DNA of 64,000 nucleotides from CAWGHZ01 sp963822575 (GCA_963822575.1 CAWGHZ010000002.1:310001-374000), one strand, 5' to 3'; positions 17,291 through 30,136 are shown, numbered from the stretch's first letter. Translations and numbers: made by a program. The notes: generated by a model not told the origin, from the letters alone.

Positions 17291-18580
17291 CTACCGCTCG
17301 CGGAACGCGTCGTGCTGCAGCTTGATGACCGGCCCGATCAGATATTGCAGCACGGTCTTGGTGCCGGTCTTGATGTCGACAGTGGCTTGCATGCCGGGCG
17401 TGATCGGATACATGCCCGGCTTGTTGCCCACGTAGGATTGGTGGGTATGCACCACGACGCGGTAGTAGGGCCGGCCGTCGCGGTCCTGGGTGGTGTCGGC
17501 GGCGACGTTGGCCACCACCCCGTCGAGCCCGCCATAGGTCTCGAAATCGTAGGTCGAGATCTTCACCGTCGCGTGCTCACCGACGCTGACATAGCCGACG
17601 TCGGACGGGCTGAGGCGCACCTCGACGATCAGCTCGTCGTGAGTGGGCACGATCTCCATGATGGGATCGCCCGGACGAACCACGCCGCCGATGGTGTGGA
17701 AGCGCAGATTCTTCACCACCCCGTCGATCGGGCTGCGGATGACCGTGCGGTGCTCCTGGTCGTTGGCGCGCGACAGCTTCTGGCGATTGCGCGCGATCTC
17801 GAGGTCGACCTGGCCGAGGTCCTCGATGGCGGCGCGGCGGAACTTGAGGTCGGCCTCGCGCTGGCGTTCGCGCGCCTCTTCGAGCGCCGCCTGGGCCCTG
17901 GGCAGGTTCGACTTCGCCTCGTTGAGCTGGCCCTGCAGATCCTCGATCTGCGCCTCGAGTTCCAGATGATCCATCTTGGAGACGAGGTCACTCTTGGCCA
18001 ATTCGCTCGACATATGGAGCCGCTCGCGCCCCAGCCGCAGATTGGTGGTGAGCGCATTCATCTTGGCCTGGAGCGCAGCGACCTCGTGCACGCGCTGCTG
18101 GATCTGGCTCTTCAAGACGGAGAGGTCGGCCGCGAACTGCCGCTTGCGGCTCTCATAGGCCTCGCGCTCCGAGGCGAGCACGTCGGCAAGCCGTGGCGCG
18201 ACGGTCTTGGGCAGGTCGAGCGGCTTGTTGTAGGCCTCGGCATCGAGCCGGGCGCGGCGCAGCTCGAGCCCGGCGATCATGACCTCGAGCTCGTTGCGGT
18301 TGACGGACTCGGTGCCGAGCTTGAGTTGCATCAGCTCGTCGCCCTTCTTCACGTTGTCGCCTTCCTCGACCTTGATCGCCTCGACGATGCCGCCCTCGAG
18401 ATGCTGGATCACCCGCACCTGGCCCTGCGGCGTCACCTCGCCGGGGGCGGAGGCCACCTCGTCCAACCGGGCGAAGCTCGCCCAGGCGAACGCGACCGCG
18501 ACCACGGTGGCGGCAGTCCAGGCGGCCCGCCGCCAGCCGGAAACCGGATGCGCAGCGACCAGCGCGTCGAGCCGGCTCAT
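17291..18580 (-). CDS. Type I secretion membrane-fusion (adaptor) protein, HlyD family
   Basis: 429 residues: one N-terminal transmembrane helix (about 20-40), a split lipoyl-like domain (EVTPQGQVRVIQHLEGGIV; later GVVKNLRFHTIGGVV), a long coiled coil (about 100-290) and a C-terminal beta domain ending near TPGMQATVDIKTG. It bridges the inner-membrane exporter and an outer-membrane TolC channel; no tolC gene is in the window. The ATG overlaps the exporter stop (ATGA, 18577-18580). The obvious cargo is the adjacent giant RTX protein. Confidence 0.92.
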   Translation of the reverse strand: MSRLDALVAAHPVSGWRRAAWTAATVVAVAFAWASFARLDEVASAPGEVTPQGQVRVIQHLEGGIVEAIKVEEGDNVKKGDELMQLKLGTESVNRNELEVMIAGLELRRARLDAEAYNKPLDLPKTVAPRLADVLASEREAYESRKRQFAADLSVLKSQIQQRVHEVAALQAKMNALTTNLRLGRERLHMSSELAKSDLVSKMDHLELEAQIEDLQGQLNEAKSNLPRAQAALEEARERQREADLKFRRAAIEDLGQVDLEIARNRQKLSRANDQEHRTVIRSPIDGVVKNLRFHTIGGVVRPGDPIMEIVPTHDELIVEVRLSPSDVGYVSVGEHATVKISTYDFETYGGLDGVVANVAADTTQDRDGRPYYRVVVHTHQSYVGNKPGMYPITPGMQATVDIKTGTKTVLQYLIGPVIKLQHDAFRER

Positions 18581-20344
18581 GCCTTGCGTTCCAGCGGCGG
18601 ACCGACGGTGTGTCGGAACAGCTTGGGCATCACCTCGTGCGCCGGGCCGGCCAGCGCGACCCGTCCGTGGTCGAGCGCGATGACGTTGTGACAGCCGGCG
18701 AGCACGATGGGATTGTGGGTCACCACCACCACGTTGCGCGTCTGGGCGAGCTCGGCCAGCAGGTTGCGCAGGCTCTCCTCCGATGGCCGGTCGAGCCCCG
18801 CCGCCGGCTCGTCGAGCAGCAGCACCGGCGGGTCGCCCACCAGCATGCGGGCGATGGCGATGCGCTTGCGCTCGCCGACCGAAAGCCGGGCGCCCGCCTC
18901 GCCGATGTCGGAGGCGTACCCGTCGGGCAGGTCGACGATGAAGCCGTGTGCGCCCGCGCGCGTCGCCGCCGCGACGATCTGCTCGTCGGTCACGTCCTCG
19001 CGCCCGGCGACCAGGTTGTCGCGCACCGAGCCGCGGAACAGGAACGTCTCCTGCGGCACGTAGCCGATCCAGCGCGCGAGCTCGCGCCGGGTGAACTGCT
19101 CGAGGTCGGCGCCGTCGAGCAGAACGCGGCCGTCGGCCGGCCGGTAGAGCCCCTGCATCAGCTTGAGAAGCGTGGTCTTGCCGCTGCCGTTATGGCCGAC
19201 GATGCCGTGCAGACCGCCGGGCTTCACGGTGAAGCGGACATTCTCGACCGCGGGTCGCTTTGCCCCTTCGAACCGGAACGTGATCCCTTCGACCGCGAGC
19301 ACGCCCTGCGGCCGGGCGAACTCCACCTCGCTCGTGCGCCGGTCCTCCTCGATCGCGAACGCCTCGCCCAGCCGCCCCACCGACTGGCGGTAGACGGCGA
19401 GGTTGCGCCAGGCGGCGACGAGCTGGTTCAGCGGATTGATGATCCGCGCCGACAGCATGTTGGCCGCGATCAGCGCGCCGATCGTCATCTGATGGTCGAT
19501 GATGGCGAGGGCGCCGGCGCTGGTCATGCAGACCGTGGTCATCATGGTGAGGCCGGAGGACATGTTGCCGAACGAGTTGGCCCGCCCGCCGCGCAGGATG
19601 GCGCGCTCGATCGTGTCGGCGTGCTTGTCCTCCCAGCGCGGGCGCATCGCGTCGTCGAGCGCCAGCGCCTTCATCGTGGTGCGTCCGGCCACCATCTCGG
19701 CGATCAGCGCGTCGCGGCTGATCCCGCTTTCGCGCTCCGTGCGGCTCGCGCGCTGGACCACGACCGACGACAGCCAGGCGACGGTGAAGAAGGCGAGCAG
19801 CACCAGCCCCAGCACCCAGACGAGCGGCGAGGCGATGATGACGATCAGCGAGATGGCGAGCACCACGAAGGGCAAATCGACCAGCAGCACCGCGTTGGGC
19901 CCGGAGACCATGTTGCGCACCTGCTCGGCGTCGCGGAACAGGGTCTGCCAATAGGCGGCCGGCCGCCTCTCGAGCTCGCGGAGGGAAACGCCGGTGATCT
20001 TGTCGTAGAGCGCCCGGCCGAGCGCCGCGTCCATCTTGAGGGCGACGCGCTGCATCAGGCGCGACCGGCCCTGGCGCAAAGAGAAGTCGAAGATCACCAC
20101 AAGGAGCATGCCGACGGCGAGGCCCTCGAGGGTGGAGAGCCCGGCGTGGAACACCACCCGGTCGTAGACCTGGAGGGTGAAGATCGGCGTGCACAGCGCC
20201 AGGGTGTTGATGAACAGCGAGAACAGGATGAGCTCGCGCAAATGCGGCGTCAGCGGCCGGATCAGCGGCCACAGCCAGGCGCGGGCCGAGCGGGACGGGG
20301 ACGCGGCCGGGGCTCTGATCGGTTCGGGGACGCGGGTCGGGCAT
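18577..20344 (-). CDS. Type I secretion ABC exporter (PrtD/LapB-like), start region probably frameshifted
   Basis: The clean frame (18577-20241) gives 554 residues: a six-helix membrane domain and an ATPase with Walker A IVGHNGSGKTTLLK, signature LSVGERKRIAIARM (LSVGE rather than LSGGQ) and Walker B PVLLLDEPAAGLD. Protein-like sequence continues upstream (SARAWLWPLIRPLTPH) with no ATG in frame. An ATG at 20344 opens MPDPRPRTDQSPGRVP in the neighbouring frame, and removing one base from the C-run near 20292-20300 joins them. I give 20344 as the likely true start; otherwise a TTG at 20241 is possible. No C39 peptidase domain, as usual for RTX exporters. Confidence 0.85.
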
Positions 20345-20491
20345 GTCGAAATACGCCTCTATTTCAGGCGCTTAATGCAACTCACGGGGTTTCGCAGCCA
20401 GTCGTTCGGGTATCGCGGACCGCTCTGCGGCCCGGTTCAGAGCGCCACATATATCAGGCCGGACCTTGCCGTCGAATGAACAATCTTGCCG

Positions 20492-23400
20492 TCACCCCAG
20501 GGAACTGACATGCACGTCCGAAGCATTCAATGCGACATCGCCCGGCGCGTGGCCCTGTAGGCTCGCGACCACGGTGTAACCGGCCGTACTGCCATTGGGA
20601 TCGAAATACAGCGTCTGGTCTGCCGTGGAGTAGATGAATGTGGGATCCTGGGCGTCGTAGAAATCGTTAAGCCCGCTCGTCAGCGTCCCATCGTACGCTG
20701 TCGTGATTGTCGTGAAATGGCTGTGCGAATCCATCGAAGTGTCGGTCAGCGTGTGGTCCAAATTGTCGGCATAGACGTTATTGAAACCGGTACTGTTGAA
20801 ATAGAGGATATCCTGACCGGTCTGGAAATCGGCAAGTATGTCACCGACATTGGACGGACCGCGCGGCGTGTTCGAGAGAATGAGAGTGCCGTCACCGGGT
20901 TGCCCGCTGGCGTTCGCGAGATTGCCCGCGTCGGTGTACATGAACACGTCGGCGCCGGCCCCGCCCTCGAGCAAATCCGAGCCACCGTTGCCCTGAAGGA
21001 CATCGTTGCCGTCGAGGCCGCGCAGCACGTTGTCGCCGGAATTGCCGGTGATCGTGTCATTGAACAGCGAACCGGTCACCCATTCGATGTTCGTCAGCGT
21101 GTCGGTGCCGCCGAACCCGTCGGACGCGGAGCCGGGGACCGAACTGTCGCCCAGCGTGACCGTGACGCCCTGGCTCATGCCGTCCCGCGCGGTGTCGGAG
21201 GCGTAGCTGACCTCGTCGATGCCGTTGCCGCCGTCGATCGAGTCGTTGCCGCCGCCGCCGAACAGGATGTCGTTGCCGTTCCCACCGAGCAGCGTGTCGT
21301 TGCCGCCGCGACCGACCAGATTGTCGTCGCCGTCCTCGCCAAGGATGAGGTTGGCGTTGGAATCGCCGAGCAGGACGTCGTTGTTGGCCGAGCCATACAG
21401 GTTCTGGATGTTCGTCAGATAATCGATGAAGCCATAGCCGTCGTCGGTGGCCTGGCCGAGTTGCAGATCGACGCGCACGACACCGGGCGAGTCGAGATAG
21501 GCCGCGCCGTTCGTGCCCCCGCCGCCATCGATGGTGTCTTCGCCGCCGCGGCCGCGGAAGAACTCGTCGGCCGAGCTGCCCATGAACAGGTCGCCCGCGT
21601 CCGATCCCCGCACGCCGACCACGCCCGCGTCGAACATGTCCGTGCCAACGGACGAATCGCCCGTCGCTGTGCCCATGCCGTCGCTGTCGAGCGGCGTGAA
21701 ATCGACTGTGACCCCGGAGCTCGCATGCAGAAAATCGAGCCTGGTGACGCCGCTGCCAAAGATGGTGTCGTTGCCGCCACCGCCTTCGAACACATCGTAC
21801 CCGGCGCTGTTGGCCGAGTTGAGCCCGGACGACGAGTCGTAGATGTCGTTGCCGTCGGTGCCGATCACCTTCTCGATCGAGCTGACGGTCGACGTGGCGG
21901 TCAGAGTGTTGGTGTCGTCGTACTGGTTGACCGTGCCGCCGTAGCCGTTGACCTCGATGTGGCCGGGCTGGTCCGCGAAGCTCGCGATGTCGAACCCGGT
22001 CCCGCCGATCAGCGTGTCCGACCCGCCGCCCCCGATCAGCGTGTCGATCCCGTCAGTGCCGTCCGGCTGCTGCGGCGAGGAGCCGTCGAGGATGTTGTCG
22101 CCGCTGTCGCCGATCAGGAGGTCGCCGTAGCCCGAGCCCTGCACGATCTGGATGCCGCTGAACTGGTCGGTGTTACCGAACCCGTCCAGTGCGGTCCCGG
22201 TGGCGAGGTTCACCGTCACGCCCTCGGGTGAGTTGTGATAGGTGATCTCGTTGCCGGAACCGACGCCGGTGAAGGTGTCGCTGCCATGCGTATAGCTGAA
22301 GCTTACGCCCGAGCCCGACCCGTTGAACGTGTCGTCGCCCGCCAGCCCGAAGAACTGGGTATTGCCGTCCACACGTCCGGTGATCGAGTCGGCGAAATCG
22401 GTGCCGATCACGCCGTCGATGTTGAGCAGCGTATCGTTGCCGACCGAGGAATCCCCCGTCGCGGTTCCGTTCGTGCCGTCCCCGAGGTCGACGGTCACGG
22501 CGCCCGTGGCGTTCGCATAGTCGACCTGGTCGTGGGTGCCAGCTGGGTGGGTTCCGCCGTCGATCGTGTCGTTGCCGCCGTTGCCGCGGATGCGGTTGGC
22601 CGTGGCGTTGCCGGTAAGAATGTCGTTGAAGTCGCTGCCTTGCAGGCCGTACAGGCTGGCGAAGCCCTGGATCGTGTCGGTGCCGGCGTACGGGTCGGCG
22701 ACCGTCAGCCCGCCATACCCGTCGCCTGCCGACGACAAGTCGATGTTCAGGCCCGTGAACATCGGGTCGAGGTTGGGATCGAACGCGCCGACCTCTTGGT
22801 ACGACACCGTCATCTGCGTCGCGTTCGGTATTGTCGAAATAGTCGTTGCCCGGCCCGCCGACGAAGTACTGCCGGTTTCCCAGGTCACCATCCACCGTCG
22901 CGCCGCCGAAGAACGTGTCGTCGTTCACGGTGCCGATGACGCGCTCGACGCTGTCGAACAGGTTGTTGGCGCCCTCGGTCGTATCGATGATGATGTTCTG
23001 GCCGCTCGTGTGGAAGTCGACGGTGATCCCGGCGGCCCCGGTCACGCCCGAGTAGCTGACCGTGTCGAATCCGGAATCGCCGTATACGGTGTCATTGCCG
23101 CCGCGCGGGGCGATGACGTCGTCGCCGCCATTGCCGAAGATGCGGTTGTCATTGTTGTCGCCCTTCAGCGTATCGTTGTAATTCGACCCGGAAATATCGT
23201 CAATGTTGCTGAACGTGTCGGTGCCGCCGAAGCCGTCGGTCGCGGTGCCCGCTTGGAGGTCGACGGTCACGCCGGCGGGCGCGTTCTTGTAGTTGATCTG
23301 GTTGTCGGCCGTGGCGCTGCCGACGATGCTGTCGTCACCGCCGCCCGGCTGGAACACGTTGAACCCGGTCTGGCTGCCGATCAGCGTGTCGTTGAAGGCC

Positions 23401-26400
23401 GAACCGCGCGCGCCGACGACGTTGAGGAGCGTATCCGTGCCGCCGTACCCGTCAGAAGCCGTGCCGGCGCCGAGGTCGACGGTCACACCCTGGTTGCCTG
23501 CGCCGACAGGCGAGCGGTCGTATCCCGCGATCGTGCCGATCAGCCGCTCGTTGCCCGGGAATTGCGCGCCGATGCCGTAGATCGTGTCGTTGCCGCCCTC
23601 GCCGTCGAAGACGTGCGTGTTGAGCTCGCTGTTGCCAGGCCCGGGCGGGGCGTCGAAGAACGTGTCGGCCTGCGGACTGCCGTAGAAGCGCTCGACGCCG
23701 CGCACCACGTCGTGCTCGGCGCCGCCGGCGTCCATGTAGGAGACCGAGTAGTCCGGCACGCCCGACATTCCGGAGGGCGTGCCCAGCATCCGGACCTCGA
23801 TGCCGTTCGCGTCGGTGACGAACGAGTAGTCCACCGTGTCGAACCCGTCGCCGCCGAAGAACGAGTCGCTGCCGGTGCCGTCGCTGCCCATGCCCACGAA
23901 CGTGTCGTTGCCGTCGAGCCCGACCAGCTTGTTCGGGTGGGCATTGCCCGTCAGCATGTCGTCGAAGTTCGTGCCGGTCAGGTTCTCGATCGAGATCAGC
24001 GTGTCGGTGTCCGCGCCGATCGTCGCCGTACCGTCGCCGTTGGCATCGAGCGCGACCGTCACCCCGGTCGACGCGTTGCTCCAGCTCACGCTGTCGGTGC
24101 CGCTGCCGCCGTCCAGCGTATCGCTGCCCGCGCCGCCGCCCAGCAGATCGTCGCCCGCGCCGCCCGAGAGCGAATCGTTGCCGTCCTGGCCGAGCAGCCG
24201 GTCGTTGCCGTCGCCGCCGATCAAAGTGTCGTTGCCCGCGCCGCCGGCGAGCCAATCGCTCGCCGCACTGCCGGTCAGGGAGTCGGCTCCCGTTCCGCCC
24301 TGGAAGAAGGCGGGGCCATTGCCCGCGGTGGCGTCGACCGCGACGGCCGACCCGGTCGCATCGACGGCGTCGGGGCCGTCGTTCCCGTTATAGATGAGCG
24401 ATGAGAGGTCCGTGCCCGACAGGTCGCCGACGATCACCGAACTTCCGCCGGTGCCGCCGTCGATTTGGGCAACTTCGATGCCAACCAGGCTCACCGTCGC
24501 CAGGATTGCGGCGATGGTGATCTCGACGGCGAGCTCGGTGCCGCCGGTCGCGGTGAACACGAAGCCGGTTCTCTGCGTCGGATCGGCGGCGAACACGGCC
24601 TTGTCCGTGCCGGCGCCGCCGTGGATCTCGTCGCTACCGCCGCCACCGACGATCGTATCGTTGCCGGACCCACCATAAATCAGGTCGCGTAACGCGCCGC
24701 CCACCAGCATGTCGCCCGCGGAATCGCCGACGATCAGATTGTTCGCGGCATTGTCGCCGACGAATCCCTGCTGGACCGTGTAGGTGATGCCGGCCCCATT
24801 GTTGAAATTGGGGTCGAAGCCGAATTCGATCGGATCGCCCGCGAACTCGTTCTGAACGACGATCGAGCCGCCATCCGACAGGGTAAGGGTAAGATCGCTT
24901 CCGCCGGTGCCGGTGCGCGCAACACCCGTCACGTCGCCATTCTGGTCGTCGATACTGAGCGTGTCCATGCCGCCGAGAATCGAGGATCGTGTCGTTCCCG
25001 TCGCCGAACGTGTAGCTGTAGAAGTCGTCGCCGGCCCCGCCCTGGAGCGTGTCGTTGCCGCCCCCGCCGACCAGCGAGTCGTCGCCGGCCCCGCCGAGAA
25101 GTGTGTCCTCACCGCTTCCGCCGATCAGCGTATCGTTGCCGTCATTGCCGGATGCGTTGATCTGGACGTCCGTGCCGGATGCGTCGACGGAATCGTTCCC
25201 GACGCCGCCGCTGAAGACCAGCGTGGTGAGCTGGGCCGATGTCACATTGAAGAGATCGACCCCATCGCCGGCGTCGCCCGCGACGATCCCGAGCACCTCG
25301 GTATTGTCGATTTCGGGGAAGTAGAAGCTGGTGGCGCCTTCCGCGGCGAGTGTCAGCATCCCGCCATAGCCGTCGACGGTGAACAGGCTCGTGCCGGCCC
25401 CCGTCACGCCGGTGACGTTCAGCGAGTTCGATCCCGTCGCCGCCGTCGATGAGCGAAGGGCTGCCGTCGCCCGGGTGCCATTCGAACCGGTCGTTGCCGA
25501 GCCCGCCGAGGAGCGTGTCGGTGCCGGTTCCGGCATAGAGCGTGTCGTCTCCGTCCCCGCCGTCGAGCATGTCGGCGCCGCTCCCGGCGTGGAGCTGGTC
25601 GTCGCCGAACCCACCAGAAACCGTCGTTCCGCCGCTGGCGCTATCGTTGCCGACATAGACGATGTCGTCGCCGTCCATTGCATCGATGGAGTTGCCCGAT
25701 CCGTCGCCGACGATGAAATCGTCGGCCGAACTGCCGGTCAGGCCCTGGACGATGGCGTAGGTGGTGCCGCCGGTGACGTCGACCAGGCTCTCGAGCGCGC
25801 CGCCCATCCCGTCGAACTGGCTCACGATATCGACGGAGTTGGAGGCGTCGAAGGTAAGGGTGAGGTCGAGCCCGTTCGTGCCGGTGCGTGCGGCCGTCAG
25901 GCCCGCGAAGTCCGGCACGGTGACCTGGAGCTGATCGGTGCCCGAGGAATTGCCGATCTGGTCGTTGCCGTCGCCCAGGGCGAACACGTAGGTGTCGTTG
26001 CCGTCGCCGCCCGAGAGCGCATCGTTGCCGCCCCCGCCGGCAAGCACGTTGTCGCCGCCGTTTCCGATGATCAGGTTGTTGAGGGCGTTGCCGGTGCCGT
26101 TGATGTTGGCGTTGCCGCCGAGCTGCAGGATCTCGACGTTGTCGGGCAAGGTGAGGCTGATCGAGGTCGTGATCGAATCCTGCGTGCCCTCGCCGGGGTT
26201 CTCGATCACCACATCGCCCGGATCGTCGACCGTGTAGGCATCGTCGCCGGTCCCGCCCGCCATCGTATCGGCGCCCGCGCCGCCGTCGATCACGTCGTTT
26301 CCGGCCCCGCCCACGATCGAGTCGTTGCCGGACCCGCCCATGAGCGTGTCGGCTCCCCCGCCGCCGAGCAGCGTGTCGTTGCCGGACTGGCCGTCGGCGC

Positions 26401-29400
26401 TGACGGCGCAGTTCGTCGCCGAGGCGTCGAGCAGATCGTTGCCCGCGCCGAGCGAGGCGATCACCTGTGTCACGCTTGTTTCGCTGAGCGCACCGATGGT
26501 CAGCACATCGTTGCCGGCCCCGCCGAGAATCTGGATGTTCTCGACATTGGTGACGTCGATAAATTCCGTGCCGACCGTGACGGTCACTTCCGAGCCGCCG
26601 GGCGAAACGGTGATGCTATCGCCCGCCGCATCGCCATTGATCACCAGAAAATCGCTGCCGGACCCGCCGTCGATCGTGTCGTTGCCATCGCCGACCGACC
26701 AGAAGATGCTGTCGTTGTTGTCGCCGCCGGAAACGCTGTCGTTGCCCGTGCCTCCGGTCAGAGTGTCGCTGCCGGTGCCGCCGTCGAGCGTGTCGTTGCC
26801 GGCACTGCCGAACAACGAATCGTTGCCGTCGCCGCCCAGAACCATGTCATTCCCGGCGGCACCGTCGAGCGTGTCGTTTCCGCTGCCACCGCTGAGCGTA
26901 TCGTCGCCCGTGCCGCCGAACAGGGAGTCGGTGCCCGCATTGCCCACGAGCGAATTGTTCCCCGTGCCGCCATCGAGCGTATCGTTGCCGCTCGCGCCGA
27001 GAAGGGTGTCGTTGCCGTCGAGCCCGAACAGCATCTCGTTGCCCGCACTCGACGACACGCCGGACGTGCCGCCGACCGTGAAGGTCGAGCCCCGGATCTG
27101 GAACACGAACTGCCCGGGCAGGCCGTCATTCGTACCGAGAATGAGGGGGGCGGTGCCGGTGTCGGCGAAGGTGCCCGTCATGAGCGAGCCGGGAAGCTCG
27201 TAGAAGTTTCCCATCGCGCCGGCGCCGTCGGAGAAGCCGACGACGGGCCCCGCCGAATAGTCCCACTGGATCTGGGAGTAGTTGAAGTAGATGTCGAAAT
27301 CGCCCGTGCCGACGTCGGAGCGGTCGACCAGGACGACCTGGAACGTGTTGAGGAGGTCGGTCCCGCTCGGGAACCGTCCGACGTCGTTCCAGGTGGCGGC
27401 GAACGCGGCATGACCGGCAAAAGTGCCGGTGCCATAGGTGACTGTGCCCGCGGCGGTCGTGTCGACGTCGGCGAAGTAGGGGGCGATGATCTTTTGCCCC
27501 AATGTCGCCAGGCTGGTCGAATAGTACGCCGTATAGGAGTTGCCGAATGTCAGATAGCCGTTGTTGTCGACAAAGACGTCACTATAGTTGGTGCCGAAGT
27601 AATTGACCGTGAAGCCGAGCGAGGCCTGTGCGACGGGAAAATCGTCCCCTGTTGGCAGCGTCCCCAAGGTGAATCCCGGCGCAACCGTCCCACCCGACAC
27701 GGTGATCAGGTTGTCGCTCGCATTCCCGACCCCGGTGAGGTTGTCCGAGCCGGTGAGGACCAGGTTCTCGACGTTCGCGGGCAGGGTGTAGCTGATGCTG
27801 CTGCGGACGGTGTCGGTGCCCCCATTGGCGTTCTCGATCACCACGTCGGCCGCATTATCGACCACAAAGGTGTCGTTGCCGGTCCCGCCGACCATCGTGT
27901 CGGCGCCGGATCCGCCATCGATCGTGTCGTTGCCGTCGCCGCCAGTCAGCGAGTCGCCCGCGGTGCCGCCGATCAGCGAGTCGTTGCCGGCTCCGCCGTC
28001 GGCGACGATGCGCACGTTCGAGCTCGCGCCATTCACCGTGTCGTCGCCGGCGTTGCCGTTGGCGATGATCGTGCTCTGGGAAATGCCGGTGTTGGTGAGG
28101 TTTCCGACCGTCAGGAGGTCGTTGCCGGAGCCGCCATTGAACGTGACTTCCTCGATCGCGCTGATGTTGATCGTGGCGGATTGGCCGAAGTTGACGTTGG
28201 GCGAGCTTACGGCGATCAGCGCGTGCCCGGCGTTTGCGCCGGTGCCGGCCGTGATGGCTGCCGTGTCGCCGAAATTGTCTCCGGTAATGGTCAGCCGATC
28301 GTTGCCGGCGGTTCCGACGAAGGTGTGGTTGCCGTCGGCCACGTTCCAGTTAAAGGTTTGATTGGTCGGGGGCTGCTGCTGTTGTTGTTGCTGTTGCTGC
28401 TGCTGCGCCGAGGAGCCGGACGTCCCCGTCCCGGTGCCGGTTCCTGTCCCGGTGCCCATCCCGGTCCCGGTGCCGCCGCCGGTTCCGCCGCCGGTTCCGC
28501 CGCCGGTTCCGCCGCCCGTGTTCGTCGTCGCGGGCGGCGGCGGGGGAGGGGGAGGGGGCGGCGGGGGAGGGGGCGGGGGCGGCGGGGGCGGCGCCGCATT
28601 CTGCGTCTGGTCCGGTCCCTGGCCGCTGGGCGGCGTGTTGTCGCCGCCCTGCTGACCGTTCTCGCCGCCCTGGCCGCCTTGCCCGCCTTGCTGGCCCTGG
28701 TTCTGCTGCTGCTGTTGGCCCTGCTCCTGCCGGCCCTGGTTCACGCTGAACGGCGCAAGCTGGTGCGACAGGGCCTGCGCCGCACCGAACAGGCTCTGCT
28801 GCTGGGTCGGCGGCAGGATGAAGGGCTGCGCCGGCGAGCTGGAGAGGCCGGTCGAGGTCGTCGACAGGCCCGGCGCGTTCAGCAGCACCGAGCCGACGGA
28901 GGTGGTGATCGCGATCGCGCCCGAGATCAAGGTGAAGGTCGACTCGCCGCCGATACTGGCGATCTGGCAGGCGAACTCTGTGCCGCGAATGCCGATCGAG
29001 GCGACCGGCGTGTTGATGTGCACCGAGTCGTGGTTCGCCTTGCCGATCTCGCCCGTCACCGCCACGAACACGCCCTGCAGCAGCGAGAAGCTCGCCGAGC
29101 CCGAATGCGTGTCCGGGTTGTAGATGAGCTGGTCGAGCACCATCCGGGCGTGATCGGCCAGCGCGAAGGTCGACTTGTCGACGAACACGATGCCGACCTT
29201 GGCGCCGTCGCCAGTCTGCAGCACGTCGCCCTGATAGACCGGCGCGTTCTGCGACAGGGTGGTGGTGGTGCCGTCGGTATGGCGCGCCGTCACCTGACCC
29301 GTGATCGACTGCACGTGGCCGATGGGTTGGGCGCCGCCCGGACCGGCGGGGCCGGCCTGGGCGTACTGGCCGGGGGCAATCGGCCCGGCCAGGCGGGCCG

Positions 29401-29653
29401 CCAGCGCGCCCGGGATGGTCGCGCCTTCGCCGGACACAAGGGCCGGCGGATGGTCGGTGTCGAAGAACCCGCGGACGACGACCTCGCGCCCGCCGGCGGT
29501 CAGGACCAGGTCGTGGCCGACCCGCGCATAGTCCGCCTGAACGATGAAATCGCGGCCGGGCACCACGACCTCGGAATGGCCGTGTGCCTGCACCACCTCG
29601 ACCCGTCCGGCCACGCCGCCGGCGCCGGACTCACCATCGAACCGCAACGCCAT
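20492..29653 (-). CDS. Giant FecR-NIDO-RTX secreted surface protein (three frame breaks in the given sequence)
   Basis: About 3050 residues if three single-base breaks (near 25423-25435, 24975-24981 and 22822-22835) are repaired; similarity runs straight across each. Start at 29653 behind GGAGAGG. Order: N-terminal beta-rich region; FecR-like domain (about 112-220, ITGQVTARHTDG ... SIGIRGTEFACQI); a Gln/Pro/Gly-Thr low-complexity linker (about 300-435); RTX repeats (GGxGxDxxx); a NIDO-like domain (about 650-865, VFVDNNGYLTFGNS, IAPYFADVDTT, DFDIYFNYSQIQWD); then many more RTX blocks, including eight or more copies of a GVTVDLxxGTAxDGxGGTDT module. The C-terminal 110 residues lack repeats (DILADFQTGQDILYF), like a type I secretion signal. 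No signal peptide. Calcium-dependent folding outside the cell and an adhesin or biofilm role are inferred. Confidence 0.88.
28367..28597. repeat. Low-complexity triplet tract inside the RTX gene
   Basis: Read on the minus strand the tract encodes about 20 consecutive Pro (C-runs near 28531-28596), then GGGT/GTGT repeats, then about 11 Gln (CAG/CAA run near 28369-28407). It separates the FecR region from the first RTX repeats. Such tracts are prone to slippage, so length variation between strains is likely. Confidence 0.85.
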
Positions 29654-30136
29654 CGCCTCTCCATGCGGTGCCGTCCCGCCCAACCGGCGGCGCACCATCT
29701 AGGCGACGTAACCGCGCGAACTCCCGCCGGCGGTCGGCCGCCGCATTATCCTGCGTCCGCGCTACTTGTGGTCTTTTTGTCGAACGAATCGAATGACTTG
29801 CGCTGGACTACTAATGTCGTGTCTTCCACCCCGCAACGAAGGGGATCCCACCCGATCCCACCACTTCTATCGAACATCGCACGATAGTCTGCGCCCGCAC
29901 GCGGCGTCAACCTGTTTCGCCGTGACTGTTGTCACAGTCTTCCTTGAAAATCAGGACGTTAACTTTAATTCGTAACACCTACGAAAGCGTTCGCTGGGAC
30001 TGTCGCGGCGCGCGCTGCCCGCCCGACGCGAATCTCCGTCGCAAGGGTGCGCGCCGCCTTTTCCCATGACGGGCGATGGATGAACCGCTAACATCGCCGC
30101 CAATCGCGTGAGCGCGCACGGGAGGCGCAGACCGGA
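29654..30136. other. Divergent intergenic region between the RTX gene and the adenylate cyclase gene
   Basis: 483 bases with clearly lower GC around 29760-29990 than the neighbouring genes. It must hold promoters for both divergent genes. I see a CRP-like palindrome at 29921-29936 and a TTGAAA hexamer at 29944 but no convincing -10 partner. No gene is supported here. Confidence 0.7.
29921..29936. promoter_or_regulatory. CRP/FNR-class binding site candidate
   Basis: CGTGA-CTGTTG-TCACA matches the CRP half-sites TGTGA-N6-TCACA at 9 of 10 positions. It lies 201 bases before the cyclase GTG and 268 bases before the RTX start. Family knowledge: CRP with cAMP binds such sites. The gene on one side makes cAMP, so feedback is a natural hypothesis. 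Confidence 0.5.

Noticed and set aside
18610..20508. A 632-codon plus-strand frame opposite the ABC exporter
   Set aside because: Composition (His/Arg/Glu-rich) and position show it is the reverse shadow of the transporter.
20900..28100. Regularly spaced near-identical DNA repeats suggesting a CRISPR array
   Set aside because: The repeats are in-frame nonapeptide RTX codons of variable spacing, continuous with a reading frame; there are no constant-length spacers and no cas genes.
25379..29887. A 1502-codon open frame on the plus strand opposite the RTX gene
   Set aside because: It is the antisense shadow of the Gly/Asp-rich RTX repeats in GC-rich DNA. The product is a Val/Ala/Arg-rich low-complexity sequence with no domain, while the minus strand has FecR, NIDO and RTX motifs.
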